This document shows, piece after piece, positions 27,276-41,400 of a DNA stretch of 64,000 nucleotides. Every line of letters starts with the position of its first letter. Position 1 is the first letter of the stretch. The position numbers and the translations under genes were made by a program. Below the pieces are notes generated by a model, which had not been told where the DNA came from, did no database searches, and worked only from the letters and a program-made list of their open reading frames with translations. Source of the stretch: Cinclus cinclus (lineage: Eukaryota > Chordata > Aves > Passeriformes > Cinclidae); contig NC_085046.1 of NCBI RefSeq assembly GCF_963662255.1, positions 25,625,620-25,689,619 of the forward strand. Direction: 5' to 3'.

Positions 27276-30200
27276 AGCGCAAGCCATTTTGTGATCTTAT
27301 AATTCTGGTGTGAGGCTTCTTAACACCAAAGATTCCTAAGGGCCACCTGATAGTTAGATATTTGTTCTGTTGAGCACAACAGTACCTCAGGAATTGTCTA
27401 AATGGTCAGAGGCTGCCACTTGTACCTGCCCAGTGTTCTAACCTGGTCAGACTGCCTTATACCAATAAATCCATTTGAAGAGCAAGAATTGTTAGCAGGA
27501 ACACAGTCACACACAGACCTGTCTAAATGGTTCTAGAGCCTCAGCTAGTTTTGGTAATAGTTTATGCACTTGAAGAACAAATTTCACATCATTATCTTCT
27601 GGAGCACCCTTTATCAAATTCCAGCAGTGTGTCACTACCCAGGTGACTTATAAAATAGGTTCGTCTCTATAAATTCCACAGAATTGCTTTTAGTCTACAG
27701 GAAGTAAAAATGCTCTACAACATGAAAGGATGTATGGATTTTTATTTTTTTAAATTCAGATCAGATATCTGCTATGAAACCTGCTCTCTTTATTGATAGG
27801 AAGAAACAGCATGAATTGGTAAGCAACTTTTGAACGTCAGAACTGCTGGATATTGTGGTGACTCAATGACTACATGAGTTATTCTGGGGTAGTTTGAAGC
27901 ATATTGTGTAGACAACACAGTAAACTGTTCACTTATGTGTTTGCTAGTTTCTTCTTTCTTTTTTTTTTAAACACCAGACCCATATAATTTCCTTTTCTGA
28001 ATTCATTCTACTTACACTAAACATGCTGTCTATTATCTATTGCAGTCTTTCTGATTATCTGAAATTTAATACTTTTTGTGGCAGAAACCATTGCAAAGCC
28101 TGAAAATATTTCCATCATCTATGTATTTCCCGACAACTTGAAGTGATTTTCTTCTAATGCAAGTTTTCTCTTTCATAGCCCTAAAGAATGTTTGCTATGC
28201 TTTTGACAGCATACTAATTTTATTTATAGTATAAGAGCTACTGTGACTGAGCACACTGTCAGTTTTGTAAAAATATTCAGTACAATCCACATTTGGGTAT
28301 GTATTTTTGATATATACAGTCTAAATACTCCATTTCCATTGAAAATCTTCTTTAGAAAACATATTTCAGTTCATTTCACACTGTATTAATTGTGTAACAC
28401 ACTGTAACCATTATCTTTTACCAGCCACAGTTGCTCATCTAATGGGAAATGATGACTTTAACAAGGAATTATTAGATCTGTTTGATCTGAGAATGCACAT
28501 GTGGACAATGGGAGCTGCTGGCTGGAACATGCACCATTTTCTCCCCCTATGAGTACATAATTGAATTACAAGTCTCATTTTATGAAAGAAAAAATGTGTC
28601 AGTAAGCCTTATGCTTTATAGCTAGCCCTGTTGACTTGTAATTTTTATTTAACACTGCTAAATATATTTAGAACATTCAATGTTATCTCAAAGCTAGTTT
28701 AAAATTCATCAGATGGAATGGGTGAGTAGGTAGGCAGAACTATTTTATTGTATGTTAGAAAATTTTTGTGCTGGTTTTTTATTAAATACTGCTACAACTA
28801 TAGAATTAGTTTTACTAAAACTAGGAGGAACACAAGCAACTATTAGAAGGCAATGGTCAACACTCTGTAATGAGAAAACTGCTTCTTCAACAGTGCTGCT
28901 TTAAATAAGATTTTTTCTGACTTTGCTTGGCAAACTGAGAGACTTATATTAATGAGACAGATGTTTCATGGGAACATAAACCCTGAATGTACCATGTTTA
29001 ACTTCATTTTTGCCTTTTAGTCCTCACTGCAGGGATAGTAATTATTTTTGTTCTAGAAATTACAAAGGAGATGTGAAATGCCAGTATAAAATGACTTGGG
29101 AACCTGAAGTCCAGTTTTCATAAGTCACAGAGGGGTGTTGGGGTTTTGAGATATCCACCATTTACTGCTGTGAGTAGAAAAGGTAGCTCTTTCCTAATAT
29201 AATTTACTCCCAGTCACCAGCTGTACAAGTCTCTGTAGGGTTCTTAGTCCAAGCAACCATCCCATTTTGAGAAAGCAAATACACATATTGGAGTGGACCT
29301 GGACTGATGTGACTACCTCAGGACCTAAGAAAATACCTGTGAAACATCCCATCACTAGTTATAGCTGTAGCTCTAAGTCTCCTTGACAATCATTTGCTAG
29401 GTCTTTCAAAATAATTCGGGCTCCCAAAACAACAGATTGGTGCTTAGATTCACAGTATTGGCACGGCTGCTGTTTTCACAGCTATAACTACAGCCCAACC
29501 TCCCAGGTGTCCAATTCAGTTACGTGTGTAGTCTCTTGCAACTGGCAGCTTCACAGCATCCAAAGCACTGCTGCAACTTTCCTCACCGATTAGCTGCTTG
29601 GAGCACTAGTTCTAGCCTTGAGGCCTTGAAGATGAACTATCACTGAAGCTGGGATCATCTAGTCTGATGATATATAATTCACATAAAGTGCCTAACGCTT
29701 TCTATCTTGCAAACCTTGTAGCAGAAGGGCCAGATTAAAGTCCTTAACAGCTGGAACATCTGCATAAACAGTCAAGTGACACCAGCTTTGTCTGAAAGAG
29801 GTACAATGAATGGGAAGAGAGACTGAAAAGCCCAATTTCATGTGAGATGCACAGTGGGACAAGTTATCAGTCTTGGTGCTATCAAATCCAGCTCCTTAGT
29901 CCTTCCACTTTCTTCTCTCTCTCCACAGTGGTGGATCCTGGATGCCTACACAGCAGTTCATTCAAATCTCCTTAGCATCACCAGGAGTTTGATCAGCTAA
30001 AACACCCCTAAACACTTCAAAAAATGGGGCCCAAGGACTTTTATAAAAAATTGTGCTGATGCAGATGCACGTGCCCCCAGCTGCCCCTGTGGATATTTTT
30101 TCAGATAAATGTGAGGTTCCCTGTGGCCTGTAGTGCATATTAAACTTTCAGATTGGCCCAGCTCCATAGCAGTGGTGCTCAGTGAATGTAGACCTTGCAG

Positions 30201-30398
30201 CATCATGAAGTCCTAGGAAGTCAAGTTGCACCTGTGTGGTGAAATCTATCTGAGTTTGGGCTTTGCAGGCCCACAGAAGGGTCACAGCACTGAACTGTGA
30301 GTTCGGTTCCTAGTGTCTCCCGTTTTTTCATTTCTCATACTCCCCTGGTTTCACAAACCCTTATTTGCCAAACCTGGTCTTGAAAGCCCTTATATATT
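27276..30398. other. Intergenic, no gene seen
   Basis: No recognisable gene. The motif GGATCATCTAGTCTGATGAT near 29650 recalls the 3' region of an old CR1 but is too short to assign. The stretch 29930-30310 is GC-richer than its surroundings and unassigned. Confidence 0.65.
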
Positions 30399-31190
30399 TG
30401 TGGTTAAAAAAAACAGCTGGGAATTAAACTCTAAATATGCTGTTCCCCTTCTCCCAGTCCCCTCTAGTGAAAGAGACAGAGACCAGACACTATGGGTTGA
30501 GAAAATAACAATTTACTGAAAAAAATAACAATGGAATAAGAAACACACAGTAACAGCAACAATATTAATTAAAAAAAATACAAAACAAAAGCTGCTTCAT
30601 GCCCAGAAGATGTTCACCATCTCAATTCTGTTTGGTTGCCAAGACAAAGACAAGTTGGCAGAGGCTCTCCACATCCAGTGTTCCCCATCTCCATGTCCAA
30701 CACAGTGAAAAACACTGATGGATAACCCCTGCAAAAGCTGGATCATCTGCACAACGCTGCAGTGCCCACCTCCAGACTGCTCCACTCCACTGATTTAATT
30801 CCGTGTGGTGCTGCTGCTTCGGACCTGTCTGCTTGGCTCCACTGGACTAGGCTGGGGGTCAGCTCAGGTTCATCTCTCTGCCACTTCAGAGCTGAGTTTT
30901 GGTTGAGTGTGTTGCTTTTTGGAGATGTGCCATGGATCAGATGTGGTCACTGCCTGGTGCTGCATTCTCTGAGGGACAGGAAAGGCAGCAGCAGGAGAGG
31001 TACAGAGTCTTCAGTGCTGGTACTGGCAACTTCCCTAAGGAAGAAATGGAACAAAACTGCATTTTTGTCCTGAGGTTGTTTTTTAATTCCCTTAGAGCTA
31101 TGCCCTGAGTGATGCAGTAGGTGGTATAAAACAGCAATTCAGACAGGTCCATACAGGCCTAGGCTCCGCTCCTATGGGAGAAAATCAAAG
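30399..31190 (-). mobile_element. Solo LTR of an avian endogenous retrovirus (family B-like, minus orientation)
   Basis: The plus strand begins TGTGGTTAAAAAAAACAGCT at 30399, the expected reverse complement of the LTR 3' end. It continues with TATGGGTTGAGAAAATAACA near 30490 (the reversed poly(A) region), then a GC-rich stretch. It ends near the GGGAGAAAATCAAAG block at about 31171. The internal middle part (30780-31050) is a variant I do not match in detail. No gag, pol or env sequence is seen. A CR1 on the same strand follows within 50 bases. Confidence 0.6.
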
Positions 31191-31239
31191 ACCATATTTC
31201 TGATACCTTCCAAAAGGAATGTGAAATACAAGAGCCACA

Positions 31240-31786
31240 GAATCTGATTTACCAAATTATTGAGGTTGAAAAGGACCTCTCCACATCATTTTGTCCAACT
31301 GTGTTCAAGCAGGGTCACCTAGAGCAGGTCCTCCAGGACCAGGTCCAGATGATTTTTAAATATCTTCAAGGATGTAGAGTGTGCAACCTCTGCCAGTGCT
31401 CCATTGTCCTCACAGTTCAGATGAAACCTACAATGTTCCCTGACTCCTGTTCTGTCACAGATCACCACTGAAAATAGCCTGGCTTCATCTTTGCTACTGC
31501 CTCCATTCAGATATTCATGCACTTTGATGGGGTTACCCCCCCAGACAGGCTCAGTACAGCTCCATTCATATGAAGGATGCTCCAGCCCCCAAATCTTCTC
31601 TGTGGCCCTTCAGTGGATGGTCTCCAGCATGTCTTTTTGTTCTGGGGAAACCAGAACTGGACCCAGTAGTGCAGGTATGGCCTCACCAGTGCTGAACATA
31701 GGGGAAGGATCACATTTCTTGACCTGTATAATGCAATACTCCTCCTAATGAAGCTCAGGACAATTAGCCTTCTTTGCTTTAAGGTC
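31240..31786 (-). repeat. CR1 LINE, 5'-truncated, minus orientation
   Basis: Read on the plus strand: TGAGGTTGAAAAGGACCTCT near 31262, GTTCAAGCAGGGTCACCTAG near 31303, then GAGCAGGTCCTCCAGGACCA near 31322, GTGCTCCATTGTCCTC near 31396, the GAAGGATGCTCCAGCC block near 31572 and CCAGAACTGGACCCAGTA near 31650. These are the reverse complement of CR1 ORF2 C-terminus and 3' UTR. Open frames at 31507-31788 and 31319-31522 on the minus strand keep decayed reverse-transcriptase C-terminal patterns such as LPLCSALVRPYLHY. Confidence 0.9.
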
Positions 31787-34491
31787 AATCATATTCTTAC
31801 AAAATTGTAATGAAAGCAACACAAAATGCTACGTTTTTTACTTCTTGCCTAATTTTCCAAACCCAAATAATTAAATGTAGTTGTGCATAAATTTATTTTT
31901 TAATTTCAAATGAGCTGAACTAGGTCTTGCACAGTGAAGATCAGGTAGAAATCAAAATCTGTGTTGAACCAGAGACAGTATTGCACTCTGGTGCACCTTT
32001 ATATGTCAGGGTAGCTCCATTAACTTAAGAGGGATCTGCCTTGTATGGATAAGGCCTCCAGAATACATTAAATTACTCCATCCTCTCTCAGGCCTCTTTA
32101 CCTATGAAGAAATGACTAGCAAAGTATTTTGAAACTTGTTAAATTATTGTTTGAATCCTATTCACTACAATATTTTAGTTTGCTAAAGTATTTGACTAAT
32201 TTCAGCTAAAAGCCTACATCTGTTCAATAGCAAATACTTTGGACTTTCAGTGCCTCAGGTTTATATGCAAAATGAAAGCTTCATAGAGATATAATCTATG
32301 TATCTCAACAGTTTGTTTACAGAAGTCTCAAGTTAGATATCTAAAATGATGCATTCTGAAACCCGTTCTGATTTTCAATAAGGCAAGATCACACACCCAC
32401 CTCATAATCAGTGTTCTGTTATTAACAATTCATGAAGTCCTGTATGAAAATGAAGTACCTGACATTTCCACATTCAGTGAAGGCAGCAGTTAGTGTAGTC
32501 AAGCTATCACATTGTTCTCTTTCAAGGATATTATGCTATCTTTTGAATATAAAGGTGATCTAACGTAATTCTGAATATAGTAAGAAGTTGTTTTTTTTCT
32601 CTGAAATTGGTATTAATTTGATACTTCCCTCACACTTTACAGTGGCTTTGAGATTCACTGTCTCCTACAATTTGTCATCAGAAATGTCACTATGTTTCTG
32701 GGCAGCTTTTTTTAACTTTGATTTCTCTTCATTACACTGTTATTTATTTAACTTATACGATGGAACACTGTTAAATTTGGACATTTCTTGTATTCCATAT
32801 CATATTGGTTTGAGTTATTATGCTCAATCCTCCCAGTAAGCAAAAACAAAACTGGAGCAATTACATCCTTGATAAGATTACAATCCCCTCCTGTAAGTAA
32901 TATTAAAATTGACTCCCTGAATATAATCAAGAATTTATCTTGTTATCTTTAATTGATCTCCCTAGAAAGACAGAATAGACTGCAAATGAAATTGCAGTAC
33001 ATTGCAAATCAAAAAATAATATAAAATCAGAGAGTAAAGCAAAATAGCAATTTGTGCCTATCTTGGCACTTAAAAGTTATAGCTTGTCTCTAACTGACAG
33101 GAGATGTCAGCTCCTCTTTATGGGAACAGTAAGTAAAATAAGACACCCAGAGCAGGACAAAACTGTGCATTAAATATCAGGATCTTGAGGAATGTTTTCC
33201 TTTTTTTATGGGTGCTGTTAGGCTTAACAAACCTATGAAGAAAATCTGGAACAAAAGTAACATTTCTTAAAATATGTTCTTAGGCATTACCAATCACAGT
33301 GGACTCTAGATACTTAAATCTCATTGCTGTATTTATTTGAGATAAGTTAAATAATTTTAGCTTGCTGCAGCAAGGCAATAGGCTGGAATCCCAGATTCCA
33401 GCTATTTTAAATGGTTGCAATCTGCTGGACCAGTGGTTTGTAGTTAAGCATTTGGAAACTCCCTCAAGGTCCCTTCTTTTATGAGATATGTGCACAGTCC
33501 TCTAGTCTTTGCAGTCTTCACCTCTCTGGAAGTGGTCCAAGATGCACAGTCTGCAGCTGATCTCCCTGTGCACTACTGCCCTTGCACTTTGTCCAACTCT
33601 TGGCTTTCTCAGACCTTTTCTTACAGATTCCATAGGATATCTGGTCCCTGGAATATACCAGGTCCTTGGAGACTGTCACATGCTATGTCTCAACGTGTCC
33701 TTTTAATCTCTTCAGCCTGCTCTTTTCCAGTTATTATTTCTGTAATTGTTCCCATAAATACCTAGAGAAATTATTCACACGCACTCACAGAGAAGGGGTG
33801 ATTCCTTTTTGTTCACTAAAACAGGGCAACCTGGATAAGTGCATATGAGGAACATGGTGAAGAGGTTTTCCTCTGCAGCCTGAAAAGAAATGATAACCAG
33901 GTTTATGTAATAGCTTTCAACAGTACTGACACATTCTGTAAATCGCTGTTTATGCTAATTCTCTCCAGTGAAGTCAAGGTTGAAATTTATATTTATAAGC
34001 AGTTCTAGCTTCATGTGTATGTTGATATTCCTGTGACTATATTGTGGGTTATAGTTGCTTAACTTATTTAATGTATTTATAATATGCTGTGTGTTGTATA
34101 TGTATTATATATGCTATATATGTGTAGGTATATAAGAACATACAGAAATACATGTAAATACACAGTGGAATATTTTTGATTAGTAGTATATTTAAAATGG
34201 ATGAATGCCCTGTCCTATTGCAAGTAAGTAATAATTCTCTAAATACTTGGTACTGTATGCTTAATATCATTATTTGTGATCTGTGCCACTTGAGACTTAA
34301 ACTTCCCCAGCCTAGTCCCCTACTGTATTAAGTATTGTACCAGCTGAATTCTTCTGCCTGTTTACTGACAGTAATGGTTCTCCATGGATAAAAAGAAGAG
34401 TGTTGTGTTCAGTGTATCTCCACATAATTCTAAGTGCAACCACCCAAATAGCTCATTATCTTATTCTACATTTATGTTAGATAGAGGATTA
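31787..34491. other. Intergenic, no gene seen
   Basis: AT-rich except a slightly GC-richer zone at 33490-33720. It contains only unrelated short open frames and no recognisable repeat. Confidence 0.65.
34085..34140 (+). repeat. TA/TG-rich low-complexity tract
   Basis: Alternating TGTGTG, TATATATG and ATATATATGC runs. Simple sequence. Confidence 0.7.
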
Positions 34492-34830
34492 AAGTATCAT
34501 TGGAAAATTCGGAATGGAAGGAGTCTTCTGTTTGAGGTTAGCTATGAGTTCAGCACATGGCTTTATCCAGTCTTCAAAATCTCCAAGGACAGAGACTACC
34601 TAAACTCTCTGGAAAAACTGGTTTATTCAAGTGCCTTTCATGGTAATATTTTCTTTTCTTTACCTTTAGTCTGAACCTCTGTTATTTCAACTTATGCCCA
34701 TGTCATGCTCCCACCATGCATCTCTGTGAAGAGCTATTCTTCATGCCCTCCTTGTAGGTTCTGGCATTCTTGTTCCTGTGTAGTTATCTCCTTTCCAGGC
34801 TGAGCAAACCCAGTTCCTTCAGTGGCACTA
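34492..34830 (-). repeat. Diverged CR1 LINE fragment, minus orientation
   Basis: The plus strand preserves, in order, AAATCTCCAAGGACAGAGAC near 34578, AACTCTCTGGAAAAACTGG near 34603, TTAGTCTGAACCTC near 34666, ACTTATGCCCATGTC near 34690 and TTTCCAGGCTGAGCAAACCC near 34792. This is the reverse complement of a CR1 3' region, more diverged than the copies at 26, 31 and 52 kb. Ends are approximate. Confidence 0.72.
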
Positions 34831-37800
34831 AGCTAATTTTTTTACGAATAGCCACGACAATCTTACACAAATCTCCACAGACAATATATTTTTTAAAATA
34901 TTTCAGTTTTTGTTGAGTCTGTGTCATCTGATTGCTGCGTGGTTCACACTCCCATTCAGTGTAATGTCCTAGAAGGTCAAATATTGCTAAAATAAATATT
35001 TATCTTAATTTTATTTTTAATTAAAAGGAGAACTGAGGGACAAATTTTGAGTGATGAGAACTGAGAACTACTGCTTTATTGTTTCTCATGGTTATGAAAA
35101 AACATGAAATTACAGAGTATCATGACTGGCAACAATGATTACCATCCAGAAACCACAAAATGATGTTTAAAGGAAAGACATGTAATCCATACCTGAATGG
35201 TTGAAAGCCATTACAGGTCTATAGAATCCTACTTTTTCCACGATGGAAAAAGTCTTAGATACAGCAGACAGCATTTACCACAGTTTGTCTATGACACTCC
35301 TCCAGAAGAATTTTGAAACAAATTTCAGAATACTTAAGCTGGTCAAATTACTTTCCAAATATTTTTAAATTCTTATTTGAAATTATTACTCAGCAAACAT
35401 GGTTACTTTTTAAAAAATTCAATAACAAAAGAACTTGAAAAAGAAATTTATTATTCAAACCAATTAATAGTTCTTTCAAATATTATTTACAACAATTTAC
35501 TTGATTAAAAAAAAAATCACCGTGAAAAATACCCAGAGAAAAAATCTCTCCCTTGAAGAGGTCGGGATCAAATCAAAAATGGGTCACAATGAATGCCCTT
35601 AACAGGTCAGGAAGAAGAAAAAAATTGGAAGGACAGGGATAAAAAAGTGTAATATTTTCATGACTTGCCACACTGACATGCACAGAGCTTGGTAGTTGCA
35701 AATGATGTGAAAGTTTTGCCTTGCTTTATGTCCCTGAGTAGCAGCTTCATTTCAAGTCAGTATGTAAATAAAGTGGTGCAGGTAAAAGAGATACATTGAT
35801 CCAGAGGCTCTGGACTGCAGCTGAGAAAGGTATTTCCTGACATGCACAGTGCAACTACAAGTTTTTTCAATAAAAGTCCTGACTAAGTGAAGCCCTGTAA
35901 AAGTTCTGAGTGTTAACATCCAATATAAGTCAGAGGATTCATGTACTGCTGTAAAAGTATTTGCATTTTTCTGTTTTTCCATCTGCATTATTTTAGTCAT
36001 CTGTTAAATTGGACAACTTTATTTTTAATATTATCAGTATCCTACTATCGAGTGCCCTCAATGCAGTTTTTTGGGTTTGTCTCTATTTTTGTATTTAAAA
36101 TTTGCTAGGATTTATTCTTTATGGTCTATACAATTTATGAAACTTTTACACTCAAGATACATTAAATTAGTTTTGTATCTTTGTTCTGTCAATACATTTA
36201 AAACAATATTCTACTTTTGCTTTTATATCTTAATGAAATTTTTATAGAATGACCAGTCATCATCAAATAAACTTCCAAAGTGAGTGATAAAATTTTTGTA
36301 TTGCATGTCAATATCACCCTTTATCAGAAAGCTGAAAATGTACATTTGATTCAGAAAAGATTTGTATTACTACCATCAAACTACAACAATGGACAAAGTA
36401 AATGGTGGAAAACTGCTCCAAGTAAGGTCTTCCTTGAAGGGCTCATCATAACATGTAGAGGAGCACAAACCAAGCTGTGCAGGTTCTGTACCAGTGCTAG
36501 CCTGTTGAGTGTGGATGGATCACAGAAGAAAAAAAGGGCAGGGATGATGTTTCACTGCTTCTAAAAGGCATTTGAATGGTATCTATGCAAGAGAAACAGA
36601 GGATAAGTGCAAAAATTACCACTGATTTCTAGTTTGACTTGAATACGTGGCTGTACCTAAGGTTACAATGGTGCTCCAGGTAGAAGCTTAACTGTGTCTT
36701 CCCTGAAAAGATCTGGCAGGCGTTGGATCATCTTTGTTAGTCTTTGGGGTATATCTGGATGGATAAAGAGGCTCTTCTGTTTAATTGTATTAGTTCATTT
36801 GATTTTAGTTAATGGCATTGCAGAGCTCAGCTAACATATCTGAAGTCATGTTAATTGACCATGTTGTCATGTCCCTATCCCTGATGTTTTCTCCTGAGGC
36901 TGAGGCTGAAATGCAGTAACCTATTTTGTCAAGGGCTTTTTAATTGGGTTAAAGTCTCCTGAGCAAGCAGCACTGAGAGTTTCACGTATAGCCTGAATGG
37001 AGTACATAAATGAGCCCTAAACTTTTGCAAACCTTTTCATACTGGATGCATTTCCTTTTAAAGATTGTCCTCTCAGCTAAAGAATTAAACATAAAAATGG
37101 GTCTTCTGTTGATTAGTTGCATTTCAGAAAAGCTGATAAGATGTAAATTAGTTTCAAAAATTAACCTTCTGAGGGGAAACTTTGATTAAATCCCTAGGAA
37201 CAATAAATCAGCTATAAAAATAAGCAAAGTAAATATTTTTTCCCCACCTCATGGATGCCTTCTTGTGTGGGAAGTAGCACAGATATAATATTGGCATAAT
37301 ACAGAGAAATAGCATTTACAAAAGTGCAGCACTACTTTATGAGTACATATGGAAATAAATTGGCTGTTCTTTGCACTTTGAAAATGATAACATAAAGAAA
37401 AACTATTTCTTTAATTTCAAGCAGCATTATCTTTAGCAAGAACAGTTTAATGATTTTGTTCCTATTTTTAAACAGCTGAAGCACATGGCCAGTGATAGAT
37501 AATCAAGATAATGGAAAGATATATTAAAGTGATCTCTTTATTTTCTGTGACTGAGCAGCTTAGAAGGAGTGCATTTTTGGAAAGCATCTAATAGAAGCCA
37601 TTTTCAGTTATATCTAAATTAAATTCCTGTTAACCATTCAAAATTAAACCTACATTTTTCTTCAAGAACACCAAAATCTGAAATCACCTGTGAACTATTG
37701 TACTGCCATTCAAGTAAATTTTCTTAAAATTTGAGGATCATTCTGCTCTGATGACAAAGATGACAACTATGGATAAGGTAACCTATGAAAGGTGTAAGAA

Positions 37801-38261
37801 ATGCAAATTCAATTTTTGGTTCCTTAAGTGACCTTTTATTTCCAGTGTTTATTAGAATGTTAAATATTATTTTCCTGCATTGGAAATATACAGATTTTTG
37901 TGTGAAATTAAGAAAACAGTTTATTTTAGGTTTCAAGCTTGGAGGTTTTTTCCTGTGCTGTAACAAGCTGAGTACAATCTGGTGTAGGTCACAAAAAAAA
38001 ATTCAGGTAGTCCTTTAGCACAGATTTTACATGATTACATTATTTGTGAAATAATTGATATTGTCTGGGGAAAGTACTGACAAACCCATAACAATCTTTT
38101 ATAGATGGGGAAAGATTTAAGAATATAATACACACACTGAACTTTATATCAAATGATGTTGCTGTGGTTTGAGACTGGCCAAATGCCAGGCACCCATGAA
38201 GCCTCTCTTGCTCACTCCCCATTGCAACTAGACAGGGGAGAAAATATAATGGAAGGTTCCT
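34831..38261. other. Intergenic, no gene seen
   Basis: No gene or young repeat recognised. The stretch 36760-37010 is rich in AATTGA and TTTAATTG-type motifs and is a weak candidate for a conserved regulatory element. Confidence 0.6.
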
Positions 38262-38459
38262 AGTTTTGGTTTCTTCTTAATACGTTAACACAGAGGCATT
38301 ATCAACATCTTTTATTGGCCCAGCCTTGGCCATCAGCATGTCCATCTTCAGAGGGCTTGGCCCTGTTGGACATGGTGGAAGCTTCCATCAGCTTCTCATA
38401 GGAGCCATCACTGTGGCCCAACCTGCTGCCAAAAAACAGGCCATGCAAAACCAACACAG
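38262..38459 (-). mobile_element. Partial LTR of avian endogenous retrovirus, family A, minus orientation
   Basis: The plus strand ends CATGCAAAACCAACACA at 38459, the reverse complement of the family's TGTGTTGG start. It carries CATGGTGGAAGCTTCCATCA near 38372 and CCCAGCCTTGGCCATCAGCA near 38319. These match, in inverse order, the first about 200 bases of the element at 56041. The remainder of the LTR is missing, so the copy is truncated. Confidence 0.75.
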
Positions 38460-41400
38460 ATATAATCAAGGTAAATCTAAATAGTCATACTTAAGTATGT
38501 ATATTTTTTCATGCTTCTTGGTATTTCTACGAACTTTTTAATGTCTTGCCTATATTTATCTAAAGTGCTACTCTAGTTAAATAGATTTTTATCTAGGTAA
38601 TGTGGAATTTTCTGGGAAAAAAAGTCTGTGGTTTCTGTGCCAGTTATTGTTATTACTTATTGCTAAGTCTGTCAGATCAGCTGAAAATAGTAAAGGTATC
38701 ATAAAGAGTCATCTCACCAAAACTAGCAGACTCAGTGAAATTCATTTACATAAGTGGAATAGAGGGAAAATTTTCGTCTAGTAAGAAATGGAGAACAAAA
38801 ATCTAGAGTGGACTGGAAACAAGGACAGAGTAGAGATGGAAGAATGAGATCATTAGGTCAAGTCCTTCAATCAGCTAGTCTATTTTTCAGATCCAGGCTA
38901 ACTCACTGACAAACGCACATTATTACTCTTCAATCACACCTCAAGTCTGCAAGCCTCTTGATGCCTAGAAACTTTGAATTGTTTTGCATGATTTATGCAG
39001 CCACATTTTAACTTAAGAACTTTAGTCTGCTCAGCAGCCATTATCTTACAGAAGAAGTAGATGCTAGGGTTAAAGGCAGAGCAATGTCATCCTATTTTTC
39101 ACATAGATTTTTATTTTAATTTCTGAAGTCTAATCTCTTTGTAAATGAGGTAATATTAAAAATGCTGTATGAAAAAAAAATTGTAGACAGAACCAAATCT
39201 GCATAACCAAATTGAATTAATTAGAAGAAGTCTTTATATCCAACACTGGGATTTAATATGACTTTGAGGGTATGTAATCTCTAAGAGATAATGGTTTTGA
39301 AAATAGGAGAATTATTTTCTAGTCTGAATGTGTAAAGATGTTATAAATAACTCCTGCAAACCCCCAAAAATGCCAGTCATCCAAATGGTGATATATCTGC
39401 ACATTCATGGGGTAGAATGAGACAAACAGGTCCATCTGCAAATCCGTTGTCTACTCCCATTAGTCATCTCATTTGGAATCATTTTTGTCTGGCAGCTCTT
39501 ACACAAAAGATCACAGCAATAGCATGAGATGTTGAAATGCTAAAAAGTCATCCTCTAGGGAGGGTTTTGCCAATTAGGAAAGGACTGAGAGACCTTTGTT
39601 ACAAGAGGTAAAGCAGTGTGATTCAGGATCAGAAATGGGAAAGAAAGGTGGGAGGAGGAACAACAAAGAAGGGAAACGAAAACATTTAGGAGAAATTTGA
39701 GAATAAAATATAAAAAGGCTTCAGCACTGGTCTAGCTGGTTGTATTAACTGAAGTGCAGGAGCTGGTCTTGGTCTTGATCTTGATTGTTGGGTGGCTGCA
39801 CTTTGTGCAACTCTGCAGGGGGGGATTGGGCTGATGGAAATGAAAAGCCATGAGTGAAGACGTAAAAGAAGAGCCCATAGTAAGTGTCTGGTGCTGAATG
39901 TCTATTGAATGCCCTTTGTAGACTAGTACTGGTAGCCTTGTATACAAACACTTCAAAGTTCTGTATAGATTATCTGCCAAATATGGTGAGATAGGGAGAT
40001 ATCATTAACCGTTGGAGGAACACCAACACTAAAAAAAGAAAAAAAACCCCCTGATTGCTAGGTCTAAGGACATAAACAGAGTTAGTGACAAAGGAAGAAA
40101 TTGACTCCTATGTCTCCTGCTTGACATAGATCATGCCCTTTTTCTGAGCTTTGATACTGTCTTGTATCTTGTGACTGATGTGCATCTTTCAGAAATCTGC
40201 CTTTATCTCTGCTTTAAAGTAGAAGATGATAACCTGGTTCAGACAACAAAGTTATTGCTATTGAATTTCAGACAAATTTTTAATAAACATTTTTATTGTG
40301 TGGAGACATTTCAGTAACACAGTAAAGAATTCCCATGGATCAAACTGAATAAAGATTCAGCTTAGGTGTCTGTAGTGTGATGACTGACTATGCAGTCAAT
40401 ATGCTGTAAGATTTAGCCTCTCATCCAAGGCATAGCAGTTTGGAATTAATTTGTGCATTTATAGTTAGAAGAATTTCCCTGACGGTGTTAGAATCTATGA
40501 CAGGCTATGGCAACACAGACAAATGAGTGGCATCCTGTTACATACCAGAATAAAGGCAAAACCAGAGTAAAAATCAGACCCCTCTGAAGACCCTAAGAAC
40601 ACTGACCATGCTGCTTTCCTATTCAGCTTAAAGAATAAAACATCAGCCCTACACTGGTAGTTGTGGAAAACAATAGCTTCTCAAAGCTTTACTGCTTTCA
40701 AAACATGATTAGGATCAATGTCAGAACAGGAACTGAGTCCCCAGCCTAGAATAAGCCAGAATCTCCTGTCAGCTAAGTCAGACAATATGAGCTTATTGTG
40801 CTACTGACATCTATGTTGACATTACATTAATTTAACTGCTAAAATTCTTAACTAATTGAAAATTTGATTAACCTCATAAATACTTGCTTTCAAAAACTGG
40901 AGCATTAAGGTCACACCTTCTAACAATCTGTGCTTTGTTCTTATTGTTCCAGATAGAAAAAATTATTTCTTCAAGGACTCAGTGGTGACTTAGAGCTGCT
41001 GGAAACACTCTAGATTCTTTTTGCTGGAAATGCCCTGGATTCCCTTGTTTAATAAGAGATACTATTCTCTGAGTGGTAAAATAAAGCTGTGAAAAAGAGA
41101 ATTGCCTTTTTATGAAAAATTGTTTTTAAATATCTTTGTGAATGATTGTTATGTCTGTTTCTCCCACTGTGTTTTTACTATTATTATTTAAAAATTCATT
41201 TTTTCCCCATAAAAATGTTGCCAAGTATAAAAACTGTGAAAAATTTCAACAGGAATATTCCTTTTTATATTTGAAGAGGGTTAGTCTTTTCTATTTTTCA
41301 CCTGTGAGTTCCCTGCTTAAAATTCTGTGTTGTCCATTCAAGGAGCAGGAAATATACCAGGAATCCTGGATGAAAAATAATCATGTAGCAGAAAAGATGA

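Noticed and set aside
31507..31788. 93-codon minus-strand frame as a host gene
   Set aside because: Its residues are the decayed C-terminus of CR1 reverse transcriptase.
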